Below are positions 24,674 through 32,241 of a stretch of DNA of 37,373 bases, piece by piece (position 1 is the first letter of the stretch; each line of letters opens with the position of its first letter). The position numbers and the translations under genes are program-made. Under the pieces are notes generated by a model. The model made no database searches. It was not told the DNA's origin and worked only from the letters and a program-made list of their open reading frames with translations. Origin of the DNA: Caulobacteraceae bacterium. Its GTDB lineage: Bacteria > Pseudomonadota > Alphaproteobacteria > Caulobacterales > Caulobacteraceae. The stretch lies in NCBI GenBank assembly GCA_947475845.1, contig CANJMO010000020.1:1-37373 (forward strand), given 5' to 3'.

Positions 24674-25675
24674 TCAGTTGAGATGCAGCGACAGGATGAT
24701 CGCCACGAACGCAAGGTAGAACGCCGCCATCGACGACAGCCAGGCGCGCGACATCCGCCCGCTCCTGAACCCCATGAACAGCACGATCACCGCCGCCAGG
24801 GTAACGCCCCCCGCCACGATCAGCGATGGATCGAGAATCCAGGGGGTGAAGAACAGGCCGAAGGCGGTAGGGATGGTGGCCTGGATCATCATGGCGCCGG
24901 AGATGTTGGCCAAAGCCAGCTTCACCTTGCCCTGGCGAATCCAGATGATGGCGTTGAGCGTCTCTGGCAATTCGGTGGCGATGGGGGACAGCAGCAGGGC
25001 CAGCAACTGCGGCTTGAGGCCAAGGTGGTGGCCGAGCGCGTCGATCTGGCCGACGAACAGGCGCGAGGCGATGAAGATCACCCCGAGGGCGGCCACGGTC
25101 TGGATCACCGCCAGGCGGGTGGCCGGATGGGCCGAGCGGGGGGCTAGCTTCAGCGGCTCCAGTTCGCCCTCGCTCTCGCCCTGCTCGCCGCGGGTTTCCT
25201 GCCAGACGTAGGCGCCGTAGGCGGCCAGGAACACCACCCCCAGCCACGGCTTGAAAGCAAAGGCGATCAGGCCGGCGGTGAGCTTGAACACGAAGATGGC
25301 CAGGAACCAGCCCTGGTCGCGGCTCAATCCCTTGAAGTCTTCGGCGGCGGTCGCGGTCTTGAGCGGGCGCTTGGCGGCGTAGAGGGTCCAGGCGGCCACG
25401 GCGTAGGCGATGGTGGCCAGGACCAGCGGTCCGCCCAGCGCCGCGCCGACGCCGATCTGTTTTTGGGCGGGCGTGGCGCCGAAGGCCACGGCGACGAAGG
25501 TGATCACGCTTTCGGGCAGGGCGGTGCCGAACGCCGCCAGGATGGTGCCGGTCGCTTTCTGGCCGACCGCGAAACGGTCGCCGATCCACTCGACCCCGTT
25601 CACGAAGAACTCGCAGGCCAGATAGATCAGACCGGCGGAGCCGAGCAGGATCAGGATGGTGAGGTAAAGCGGCAT
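24674..25675 (-). CDS. CaCA-family cation exchanger, probable Mn2+/Ca2+ efflux
   Basis: A 333-residue sodium/calcium exchanger family (YrbG-like) membrane protein with about ten helices. The two alpha-repeats that bind the cation are visible: AAFGTALPESVITF near residues 48-60 and LLLSPIATELPETLNAIIW at about 225-243, each with its Glu-Ser/Thr pair. The family normally moves Ca2+ out against Na+ or H+. The 237-base leader contains a yybP-ykoY-type Mn2+ riboswitch (25800-25880), which points to Mn2+ as a physiological substrate. ATG 25675 is preferred over 25735, which lies inside the leader. Confidence 0.9.
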   Translation of the reverse strand: MPLYLTILILLGSAGLIYLACEFFVNGVEWIGDRFAVGQKATGTILAAFGTALPESVITFVAVAFGATPAQKQIGVGAALGGPLVLATIAYAVAAWTLYAAKRPLKTATAAEDFKGLSRDQGWFLAIFVFKLTAGLIAFAFKPWLGVVFLAAYGAYVWQETRGEQGESEGELEPLKLAPRSAHPATRLAVIQTVAALGVIFIASRLFVGQIDALGHHLGLKPQLLALLLSPIATELPETLNAIIWIRQGKVKLALANISGAMMIQATIPTAFGLFFTPWILDPSLIVAGGVTLAAVIVLFMGFRSGRMSRAWLSSMAAFYLAFVAIILSLHLN

Positions 25676-25799
25676 GGTGGGACTCTTCGGGGGTCGGGCG
25701 GCGGACAGGCCAATGGCGCGGCGCCCCTCGCCCAACCCATCAGGCGGAGGCCGCGACCACTGGTCTCGCCAAACCGGAAACTCCGGCCACCCGCGCCAT

Positions 25800-25880
25800 G
25801 ATCCCGAAAGACCAAGTATGTTGACGCGGGCCCTGCTGAAACGCGCAGGCGGCTACTCCCCAAAGGATGACAGGGTTCTA
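25800..25880 (-). promoter_or_regulatory. yybP-ykoY type Mn2+ riboswitch
   Basis: On the minus strand the leader contains CTTTGGGGAGTAGCC (25865-25851) and CGCGTCAACATACTT (25828-25814), the two most conserved single-stranded blocks of yybP-ykoY Mn2+ riboswitches, in the right order. Between them CCTGC (25849-25845) pairs with GCAGG (25836-25832). It lies about 125 bases before the exchanger ATG. No clear terminator with a T run follows, so control is probably at translation or through another structure. Confidence 0.82.
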
Positions 25881-25912
25881 GCAGCCGTCCGCCGCCGGTC
25901 AACCGGGGCCCG

Positions 25913-26284
25913 TCAACTGGAGAGGGGCGCGCCGGGCAGATACAAGGTGATCGGACGGATTTCGTAAAGCGCGCTGGGATTGGCTTCGCCCAGTTCGGTG
26001 AGGGCGGCGACGGCGGCGTCGAGGTCCGGGAAATCCATCACATAAAAGCCGAGCAACTGCTCCTTGGTCTCGGCGAAGGGCCCGTCGGTGACCACGCGGC
26101 GCTTGCCGCGCTGCAGGGTTGAGGCGGTGACGGTAGGGCCCAGACGTGCGGCGGGGCCAAGCCGACCCTCGTCCAGCAGCTTGTCGTGGACCCGATGCAT
26201 ATCGGCCATCAGGGCGTCATCCTCCGCCTGAGACCAGGACTGGACGATGGCTTCGTCGTGATAGGCCAGGACGGCGTAAAGCAT
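25913..26284 (-). CDS. YCII/DGPF domain protein
   Basis: A 123-residue small protein of the YCII superfamily. It starts MLYAVLAYHDEAIVQSW, has the DGPF motif at 67-70 (VTDGPFAETKEQLLGFYVMD) and ends in a short strand region. Such proteins often accompany ECF sigma factors, but none is seen here. ATG 26284 has GGAAAGGGAAC upstream. The riboswitch leader of the next gene begins right after its stop. Confidence 0.85.
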   Translation of the reverse strand: MLYAVLAYHDEAIVQSWSQAEDDALMADMHRVHDKLLDEGRLGPAARLGPTVTASTLQRGKRRVVTDGPFAETKEQLLGFYVMDFPDLDAAVAALTELGEANPSALYEIRPITLYLPGAPLSS

Positions 26285-26429
26285 GGGGTTCCCTTTCCGG
26301 TGTCTCAAGCCAGGACGCATCGGGCCCGCGCCAGCCGACATTCGCCCGTCAGCCTGCGAGCTTTCCCAGGCCATAAAAAGGGATCAATGTCGGACCAAGG
26401 TCCGGTCGAAGACCATGGAGGAGGTTCGC

Positions 26430-26837
26430 ATGACGGCTCGCATCGCAGCGCTCGGCGCCCTGGGCGTGCTCGCAATCGCCATGGCCGCCTCCGCGCCCCT
26501 GACCAAGGCCTCGGCCCAGGACAGAGCGCGTCAGTGTTTCCGCGCTTCGGACTGGCAGGGCACCACCTCGGGTGGGCCCCGCGACCTCTATGTCCGGATC
26601 GGGATGAAGGACGTCTGGCACGTGGGGCTGGCGCAGGACTGCCACGGCGCCACCTATCCGGGCCCTGTGCAGGTGATCGCCAACATCACCGGAAACAACG
26701 AAATCTGCGCCGCCGCCGACCTGCAGATCAGCGTGGCGCCCCAGGGCTTTTCCAACTCGACCTCCTGCATCGTCGGCAGCCTGCAAAAGCTGACCCCGGC
26801 TCAGATCGCGTCCCTGCCGCGCAAGGCGCTGCCGTAA
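26430..26837 (+). CDS. DUF6491 family secreted protein
   Basis: A 135-residue protein with a signal peptide (residues 1 to about 30, ending ASAQ) and four cysteines in the mature part (CFRASDW, LAQDCHG, NEICAAAD, TSCIVGS) that may form two disulfides. Its pattern, including LYVRIGMKDVWHVGLAQDC and the tail LTPAQIASLPRK, matches DUF6491 proteins of unknown function. ATG 26430 has GGAGG upstream. A terminator follows at 26850-26877. Confidence 0.78.
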   Translation: MTARIAALGALGVLAIAMAASAPLTKASAQDRARQCFRASDWQGTTSGGPRDLYVRIGMKDVWHVGLAQDCHGATYPGPVQVIANITGNNEICAAADLQISVAPQGFSNSTSCIVGSLQKLTPAQIASLPRKALP

Positions 26838-26841
26838 CCGG

Positions 26842-26877
26842 GAATCAAAAACGCCGCCTGGGCATCCAGACGGCGTT
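26842..26877 (-). terminator. Rho-independent terminator of rpmJ (also faces the DUF6491 gene)
   Basis: aacgccg (26850-26856) pairs with cggcgtt (26871-26877), and the stem continues with ctgg (26858-26861) and ccag (26666+200, i.e. 26866-26869) after one mismatch, with a 4-base loop. On the minus strand it is followed by TTTTTGATT, a good terminator for rpmJ. Confidence 0.85.
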
Positions 26878-26901
26878 CGATAGACCGGCGATTTGCCGAG
26901 C

Positions 26902-27027
26902 TTAGCCCTGGCGGGCCTTGAAGCGCGGGTCGGTCTTGTTGATCACATACAGACGGCCCTTGCGGCGCACCAGCTTGCAGTCGCGGTGGCGACCTTTGAG
27001 CGACTTGAGCGAGCTGCGGACCTTCAT
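26902..27027 (-). CDS. rpmJ: 50S ribosomal protein L36, zinc-free form
   Basis: A 41-residue L36 ([20 protein letters not shown] then [20 protein letters not shown]). It has only one cysteine, so it lacks the CxxC zinc ribbon of the standard form and is the C- type. Too short for many callers. Divergent from the transglycosylase gene; terminator directly downstream. Confidence 0.95.
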   Translation of the reverse strand: MKVRSSLKSLKGRHRDCKLVRRKGRLYVINKTDPRFKARQG

Positions 27028-27163
27028 GACGTCTACTCTTCGGCGGGCCGCTCGAACCAGCGGCCAGTGATCAGGAGGGCGTGCTATTAGTGGCTGGTCC
27101 GATTTGAGTCAATCTCGGGCTTTTGATTGAGGCGAACGGGCGGCTGCGTCTAGCCTAGCGCAT

Positions 27164-28459
27164 ATGGACCGTCGCGCCTTCATGATCCTCACCGCCGCCG
27201 GCCTTTTGCAGCCGGAGAGCTCGACGCCGGTCGCGGCCGTCCCGGACCCCGCCCCCCTGCCGCCGCCCGATCCCGTGCTGGTCAAGTTCGACGCCTGGAT
27301 GGGCGACTTCCAGATCCGCGCCATCTCCGCCGGCTGGCCCGCAGACCTGATCACCCGCGAACTGTCGGGTCTGACCCCCAATCCCCGGGTCATGCAGCTA
27401 GACAACCAGCAACCGGAGTTCTCGCGGCCGTTCGGCGACTACATGCGCTCCTCGGTGACCGACAACCGGGCGATCAGGGGCCGCACCAAGAAGGCCGAGA
27501 TCGTGCAGATGCCCGAGATCGAGACCCGCTTCGGCGTGCCAGGCGACATCCTGACCGCCATCTGGGCTCAGGAATCGGCGTTCGGAACCTTTCAGGGCGA
27601 CCTGGACGTGATCCGCTCCCTGGCCACCCTGGCCGCCGAAGGCCGCCGCCGCGACTGGGCCGAGGCGCAGATTTTCGCCGCTCTCAAGATGATTCAGACC
27701 GGCGAGGCGACGCGGGACCAGATGCGCGGATCGTGGGCCGGGGCCATGGGCCAGACCCAGTTCATCCCCGAGGCCTATCTGGCCACAGCCGTGGACGCCG
27801 ACGGCGACGGCAAGCGCGACATCTGGCATTCGGCGCCCGACGCCCTGGCCTCGGCGGCCAACCTGCTGGCCAAGGGCGGCTGGCGGCGCGGCGAGATCTG
27901 GGCCCGAGAGGTGACCTTGGCGCCGCAGTTCGACCTGTTCATGACCGAGGGGCCGCGCCTGACCCCCGCCGAGTGGGAGACCGCCGGAGCCAAACGCGCA
28001 GATGGCCTGCCGTGGAACGACGCCGACAGGTTGAGCCAGGCGCAACTGGTGGTCCCGGCAGGCGCCGAGGGACCGGCGTTCCTGCTGTTCCCCAACCACT
28101 TCACGATCCGCAAGTACAACAACTCCACCGCCTACGCCCTGGCCGTGGGCCTGCTGGCCGACCGCATCGCCGGGGCCGACCCCCTGACCATCGCTTGGCC
28201 CACCGGCCTGCCTCTGTCCCTGGCCGACCGCATTGGGGCGCAAAGGGGGCTGATCGCCCTGGGCTTCGACCCCGGCGCGCCCGACGGGGTGATCGGGACC
28301 AAGACGCGTGTGGCTATCCGCGCCTGGCAGAAGGCTCGCGGCCTCCCCGCCGACGGCTACCTGACCCCGGCCCTGTCGGCGCAGATTCAGGCTGAGGTCA
28401 TGCCCCTGCTTCCACCCGCCGCATCCTCTTCCTTGGGCCCCGACGCAACGCCGCATTAA
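27164..28459 (+). CDS. Lytic murein transglycosylase, MltB family
   Basis: A 431-residue protein that cleaves peptidoglycan between MurNAc and GlcNAc to give 1,6-anhydro ends. The N-terminus is a twin-arginine or Sec-type signal (MDRRAFMILTAAGLL). The MltB core runs from about residue 40 to 340, with catalytic Glu137 in IWAQESAFGTFQGD and MRGSWAGAMGQTQFIPEAYL. A peptidoglycan-binding domain lies at about 362-415 (LGFDPGAPDGVIGTKTRVAI). Start ATG 27164 fits the signal. Confidence 0.93.
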   Translation: MDRRAFMILTAAGLLQPESSTPVAAVPDPAPLPPPDPVLVKFDAWMGDFQIRAISAGWPADLITRELSGLTPNPRVMQLDNQQPEFSRPFGDYMRSSVTDNRAIRGRTKKAEIVQMPEIETRFGVPGDILTAIWAQESAFGTFQGDLDVIRSLATLAAEGRRRDWAEAQIFAALKMIQTGEATRDQMRGSWAGAMGQTQFIPEAYLATAVDADGDGKRDIWHSAPDALASAANLLAKGGWRRGEIWAREVTLAPQFDLFMTEGPRLTPAEWETAGAKRADGLPWNDADRLSQAQLVVPAGAEGPAFLLFPNHFTIRKYNNSTAYALAVGLLADRIAGADPLTIAWPTGLPLSLADRIGAQRGLIALGFDPGAPDGVIGTKTRVAIRAWQKARGLPADGYLTPALSAQIQAEVMPLLPPAASSSLGPDATPH

Positions 28460-28531
28460 GCATTAACGCCGATCCTGGGCCCCGAATCGGGACCCAGGGC
28501 TGCATGCTTCAGATCATCGGCATCTTGCACG

Positions 28532-29359
28532 GTGTTCGGCAGCTACCTCATGTCCGGCGGCAAGCTGGACGTGATCATCGAGGCCGCGCCGCACGAACTG
28601 ATGGCCATCGGCGGCGCCGGCGTGGCCGCGTTCATGATCTCCAACAGCATGGCCACCATCAAGGGCGTAGGGGGCGGCTTCGGCAAGGTGTTCAAGGGGC
28701 CAAAGTGGAAGCCCCAGGACTACCGCGACCTGCTGTCTCTGCTGTTCCTGCTGACCAAGACCATGAAGTCCAAAGGCGTGATCGCCCTGGAAAGTCACAT
28801 CGAGAAGCCGGGCGAGAGCAACATCTTCGGCAAATTCCCGAGGATCACCCACGACCACTTCGTCGTCGATTTCATCTGCGACACCCTGCGGATGATGACC
28901 ATGAACCTGGAGGATCCGCACCAGGTCGAGGACGCGATGGAGAAGCAGCTCGAAAAGCACCACCATGAGGCGCTCGGTGTGGCTCACGCTCTGCAGGGCC
29001 TGGCCGACGCCCTGCCCGCGCTGGGCATCGTCGCCGCCGTGCTGGGCGTCATCAAGACCATGGGCTCGATCACCGAGCCGCCGGAAATCCTGGGCGGCAT
29101 GATCGGCGGCGCCCTGGTCGGCACCTTCCCGGGCGTGTTCCTGGCCTATGGCCTGGTCGGTCCGTTCGCCACGCGGCTGAACGAGACGGTCGAGGAGGAA
29201 GGATCCTTCTACAAGATCATCCAGGCGGTACTGGTCGCACACCTGCACGGCAACGCGGCGCAGATCTCGGTCGAAATCGGCCGCGGCAGCGTGCCATCGA
29301 CGGCCCAGCCCAGCTTCCTGGAAATGGAAGAAGCGCTGAACAATATCCCCAACGACTGA
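28532..29359 (+). CDS. motA: Flagellar stator protein MotA, 5' end disrupted
   Basis: The frame from 28532 gives 275 residues of MotA, the proton-channel stator subunit: YRDLLSLLFLLTKTMKSKGV, DFICDTLRMMTMNLEDPHQV, HALQGLADALPALGIVAAVL with GVIKTMG, and GGMIGGALVGTFPGVFLAYG. But MotA should begin about 14 residues earlier with a first helix starting M-x-QIIGI. Exactly that start, MLQIIGIL, is found at ATG 28504 with AGGG upstream, in a different frame. The 28 bases to VFGSYLMSGGK should be near 42, so about 14 bases of helix 1 are missing. Either the gene is inactivated or there is an assembly gap; GTG 28532 has no ribosome site. No motB is nearby, as in Caulobacter. Confidence 0.88.
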   Translation: MFGSYLMSGGKLDVIIEAAPHELMAIGGAGVAAFMISNSMATIKGVGGGFGKVFKGPKWKPQDYRDLLSLLFLLTKTMKSKGVIALESHIEKPGESNIFGKFPRITHDHFVVDFICDTLRMMTMNLEDPHQVEDAMEKQLEKHHHEALGVAHALQGLADALPALGIVAAVLGVIKTMGSITEPPEILGGMIGGALVGTFPGVFLAYGLVGPFATRLNETVEEEGSFYKIIQAVLVAHLHGNAAQISVEIGRGSVPSTAQPSFLEMEEALNNIPND

Positions 29360-29383
29360 TAAAATAAGCGCCGTATAAGCTTA

Positions 29384-29419
29384 GCCTTTGGCGCAAAACG
29401 ACTTGCGAACGCCAAAGGC
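29384..29419. other. Nested inverted repeat downstream of motA
   Basis: gcctttggcg (29384-29393) and cgccaaaggc (29410-29419) are perfect 10-bp inverted arms with a 16-base spacer; alternatively cgcaa/ttgcg pairs inside an outer 8-bp stem. No T run follows. It could end motA transcripts or act as an operator for the lipoprotein gene. Confidence 0.5.
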
Positions 29420-29537
29420 GACGGCATATTGCGCGGCAGCGTCGCATTGGCGGCTTGCCGGTTGACCTCGAAACAGGCTAACTCGGCGATGCGCTGATGC
29501 TATTTAGGCGCACTAACCTCCAAAGGGGACCAGGACC

Positions 29538-29771
29538 ATGACCTCCGAAGCTCTTCGTAAGATTCTCGTCGCCGGCGCCGCCGTTGCTGCTCTTTCGGTT
29601 GTTGCTTGCCAAAAGAAGGCTGAAGTCGCTGCTTCCGACGCCGCTGCCGCCGCTTCTGACGCGACTGCCGCTGCTTCTGACGCCGCTGCCGCCGCTTCCT
29701 CGGCTGCCGACGCCGCGACTGCCGCCGCCTCTTCGGCTGCCGACGCTGCTTCTTCGGCTGCGCCGAAGTAA
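29538..29771 (+). CDS. Alanine-rich repetitive small lipoprotein
   Basis: A 77-residue lipoprotein precursor. The signal has the lipobox VVAC with Cys24 as lipidation site; the mature 54 residues are almost only Ala, Ser, Asp, Thr and Glu in repeats of the type AASDA and SSAADA, forming a long helix or coiled coil. It resembles abundant Lpp-like envelope lipoproteins in architecture. Codon use is unlike the neighbours, with many GCT, TCT and CTT codons, as in highly expressed genes. AGGGGA precedes the ATG, and a double-hairpin terminator follows. Own promoter likely in the 178-base gap after motA. Confidence 0.83.
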   Translation: MTSEALRKILVAGAAVAALSVVACQKKAEVAASDAAAAASDATAAASDAAAAASSAADAATAAASSAADAASSAAPK

Positions 29772-29777
29772 GACGAC

Positions 29778-29822
29778 AACTACGCCTAGCGTAGTTGAAG
29801 GGCCGCCCTCGGGCGGCCCTTC
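29778..29822 (+). terminator. Tandem-hairpin terminator of the lipoprotein gene
   Basis: Two adjacent perfect hairpins: aactacgc/gcgtagtt (29778-29785, 29789-29796) and gaagggccgcc with its complement at 29812-29822, followed by tctcattt. A strong terminator is consistent with an abundant, monocistronic mRNA. Confidence 0.85.
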
Positions 29823-29840
29823 TCATTTCTGGGTCCTATT

Positions 29841-31637
29841 TTGCCGCTAGACCCCGCCGCCCTGAACTGGACGCCCGAAGGCGCCCCCCGCTCCCAGCGG
29901 TTCGGCGACATCTATTTTTCGCGCGAAGGCGGGCTCGATGAGACCCGCGCGGTGTTCCTGCACGGCTGCGGGATGCCGGATGTCTGGCGCGGCCGCTCCC
30001 ATTTCACCGTCGGCGAACTCGGCTTCGGCACAGGGCTGAACATCCTGGCGCTGTTGGAGCTGTGGCAGGCCACACGCCAGCCGGGCCAGGCCCTGTCGAT
30101 ATTCTCGGTCGAGGCCTATCCGCTATCGCGCGATGAAGCCGAGCGCGCGCTTTCCGCCTGGCCTGAACTGTCCGACCTCTCACAAGGCCTGCTCGACGCC
30201 TGGCCGCGCCTGGCGCCCGGCGTACACCGAATCGCCTGGCCCGACCTGGGCGCCACGCTCGATCTGGCCATCGGCGAGGCGCAGTGGGCGCTGGAGCAAT
30301 GGAGCGGGGCGGCGGACGCCTGGTTCCTGGACGGCTTCTCCCCCGCCCTCAACCCGCAGATGTGGCGGCCCGAGGTGCTTCGCGCCGTCGCCGCGAAATC
30401 CACACCCGGCGCGGTCATCGCCACCTTCACCGTGGCCGGGGCCGTGCGGCGCGGGCTGCAGGCGGCCGGCTTCACCGTCGACAAACGGCCCGGTCACGGC
30501 GCCAAGCGCGAGCGGCTGGAGGCGCGTCGGCCGGGCGTTGTCGAACCCGCCCCGCCCAGGCCGAGCGTGGCGGTGATCGGCGCGGGCATCGCCGGTGCGG
30601 CTCTGGCGCGGGCGCTGAAAGCTCTGGAGCTCGACCCCGTCATCGTCGAAGCCGATACGGCCGGCGCCGGGGCGTCGGGCAATCCGGCAGCCCTGGTCAC
30701 CCCGGCGCTCGACGCGGGCGGCGGGGTCCGCGCGCGCTTCTATGCCCAAGCCTTCGCCCGGGCGGCGGACCTCTATTGCGCCACGGCAGGCGTGGTCGCC
30801 AACCAGGGCGTGCTGCAACTCCAGGCCGTGGAGCGGGACGCCGCGCGGTTCGAGGCGGTCATGGCGGGCGATGTATTCGCGCCGGGCGCGCTGGAAAGCG
30901 TGACTGCCGATCAGGCCTCACGGGCCCTGGGTGAGCCGGCGGCGAGCGGCGGCCTGCGGTTCACCGAAGGGCTGGTTGTCCATCCGCTTGTGCTGTTGGA
31001 TCACTGGCTGGCCGCAACCCGGCGGATCACCGCCACAGTCGCGGCGCTGCGGCGAGACGCCGAAGGCTGGAGCCTGCTGGACGACGCCGGCGGCGTGGTG
31101 CTGCAGGCCGATGTGGTGTGCGTGGCGGCCGGCACCATGGGTGACGCCCTTTTGCAGGAACCCTTGCCCCTCATACCCGTGCGCGGCCAGGCCAGTTGGG
31201 CCGAGGGGCTGGCCCTGCCCTGCGCCGCCGCCTGGGGCGGATACGCCGCGCCTTTCGCAGGCGGAGTGCTGTTTGGCGCCACCCACGACCGCGGACGCAC
31301 CGACACCGCCGTCGATGACGCCGACCACGAGCGCAACCTCGACACCCTTGGCAAGGCTCTTCCCGTCCTGGCCCAAGCCGCCCGCCGCCTGTCCCTGAGG
31401 GGGCGCACCGGTATCCGTGCCACAACTTCCGACCGCATGCCCGTGGCCGGCGCCGTGGCCGAAAACCTCTATGTGCTGGGCGGGCTGGGCTCGCGCGGCT
31501 TCACCACCGCGCCGCTCCTGGCCGAGCATATCGCCGCCTTGATAGCCAATACGCCCTCGCCGCTGCCTCTAGACCTGCATGCGGCCGTCGGACCCTCGCG
31601 CCTGCAAAAAAAGCGGCCCGCTCCCACCGCTTGTTAA
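29841..31637 (+). CDS. mnmC: Bifunctional tRNA mnm5U34 modification enzyme MnmC
   Basis: A 598-residue two-domain enzyme finishing the wobble-uridine modification made by MnmEG. The N-terminal domain is a SAM methyltransferase: VGELGFGTGLNILALLELW at about 57-75 and DAWFLDGFSPALNPQMW near 155-172. The C-terminal domain is an FAD oxidase: VAVIGAGIAGAALARAL at about 244-260, with GIRATTSDRMPVAGAV and LYVLGGLGSRGFTTAPLLAE near the end. Start TTG 29841 lies just beyond the upstream terminator. Length is normal for the fused enzyme. Confidence 0.95.
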   Translation: MPLDPAALNWTPEGAPRSQRFGDIYFSREGGLDETRAVFLHGCGMPDVWRGRSHFTVGELGFGTGLNILALLELWQATRQPGQALSIFSVEAYPLSRDEAERALSAWPELSDLSQGLLDAWPRLAPGVHRIAWPDLGATLDLAIGEAQWALEQWSGAADAWFLDGFSPALNPQMWRPEVLRAVAAKSTPGAVIATFTVAGAVRRGLQAAGFTVDKRPGHGAKRERLEARRPGVVEPAPPRPSVAVIGAGIAGAALARALKALELDPVIVEADTAGAGASGNPAALVTPALDAGGGVRARFYAQAFARAADLYCATAGVVANQGVLQLQAVERDAARFEAVMAGDVFAPGALESVTADQASRALGEPAASGGLRFTEGLVVHPLVLLDHWLAATRRITATVAALRRDAEGWSLLDDAGGVVLQADVVCVAAGTMGDALLQEPLPLIPVRGQASWAEGLALPCAAAWGGYAAPFAGGVLFGATHDRGRTDTAVDDADHERNLDTLGKALPVLAQAARRLSLRGRTGIRATTSDRMPVAGAVAENLYVLGGLGSRGFTTAPLLAEHIAALIANTPSPLPLDLHAAVGPSRLQKKRPAPTAC

Positions 31638-31677
31638 CCGCGCTCTGCTTAGAGAGGGAAGGAGTAGAGGTCCTTCC

Positions 31678-32241
31678 ATGGCTGACGACGCCGCCCGATA
31701 CCTTGGTTTTGCCTTCGCCAGCGCCGATCTGTTGTTCGAGCTGAACAGCGGCGGCGTGGTTGCCTTCGCCGTCGGCGCCGCGCGTCAGGTGGCGGGGATG
31801 GACCTGGACGCCATGAAGGGCAGCGCCTGGCGCGATTTCGTGGCCGAAGAGGACCAGGGCATCGTCGAGGCCTTCCTGGGCGGCCTGGAGCCGGGCGACC
31901 GGCGCGGGCCCATCCGTATCGGCCTGAAGCCCAAGGCCGGCCGCAAGCTGAAGCGATACGGCGCCCTGTGCGCCTGTCGTCTGCCGCAGATGGACCCCTA
32001 CATCTCCTGCTCACTGACACTGCGCGTGCTCGGCGAAGCCCACGGCGAGGCCAAGGGCAAGAACGGGCTGCACACGTCCGAGAGCTTCGCCGCCATCGCC
32101 CAGATGGTGGAGACGCCCGAGACCGTGTCGGCCCTACGCCAGGTCGGCGTCGACTGCGGCCAGGGCTTCCTGTTCGGGCGGCCGGAGCCCCAGCCCATGC
32201 CGGTGCAGCGTCCGAGCTCGGCGATGGCGGCCCAGCGCTGA
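31678..32241 (+). CDS. PAS-like protein with C-terminal EAL remnant
   Basis: A 187-residue protein. Residues 1 to about 115 look like a PAS sensor (YLGFAFASADLLFELNSGGV, then the GMDLDAMKGSAWRDFVAEED segment). After GLHTSESF the sequence jumps to AAIAQMVETPETVSALRQVG and VDCGQGFLFGRPEP, which is the last 30 residues of an EAL phosphodiesterase domain; the catalytic middle, including the EAL motif, is missing. An in-frame internal deletion of a PAS-EAL protein explains this. It cannot hydrolyse cyclic di-GMP. Its last 108 bases overlap the open frame of the converging acyltransferase. ATG 31678 begins the PAS homology. Confidence 0.75.
   Translation: MADDAARYLGFAFASADLLFELNSGGVVAFAVGAARQVAGMDLDAMKGSAWRDFVAEEDQGIVEAFLGGLEPGDRRGPIRIGLKPKAGRKLKRYGALCACRLPQMDPYISCSLTLRVLGEAHGEAKGKNGLHTSESFAAIAQMVETPETVSALRQVGVDCGQGFLFGRPEPQPMPVQRPSSAMAAQR

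Noticed and set aside
32134-32230. C-terminal extension of the acyltransferase as a real domain
   Set aside because: The text is antisense to the well-conserved EAL tail of the opposite gene and follows the normal end of the acyltransferase family.
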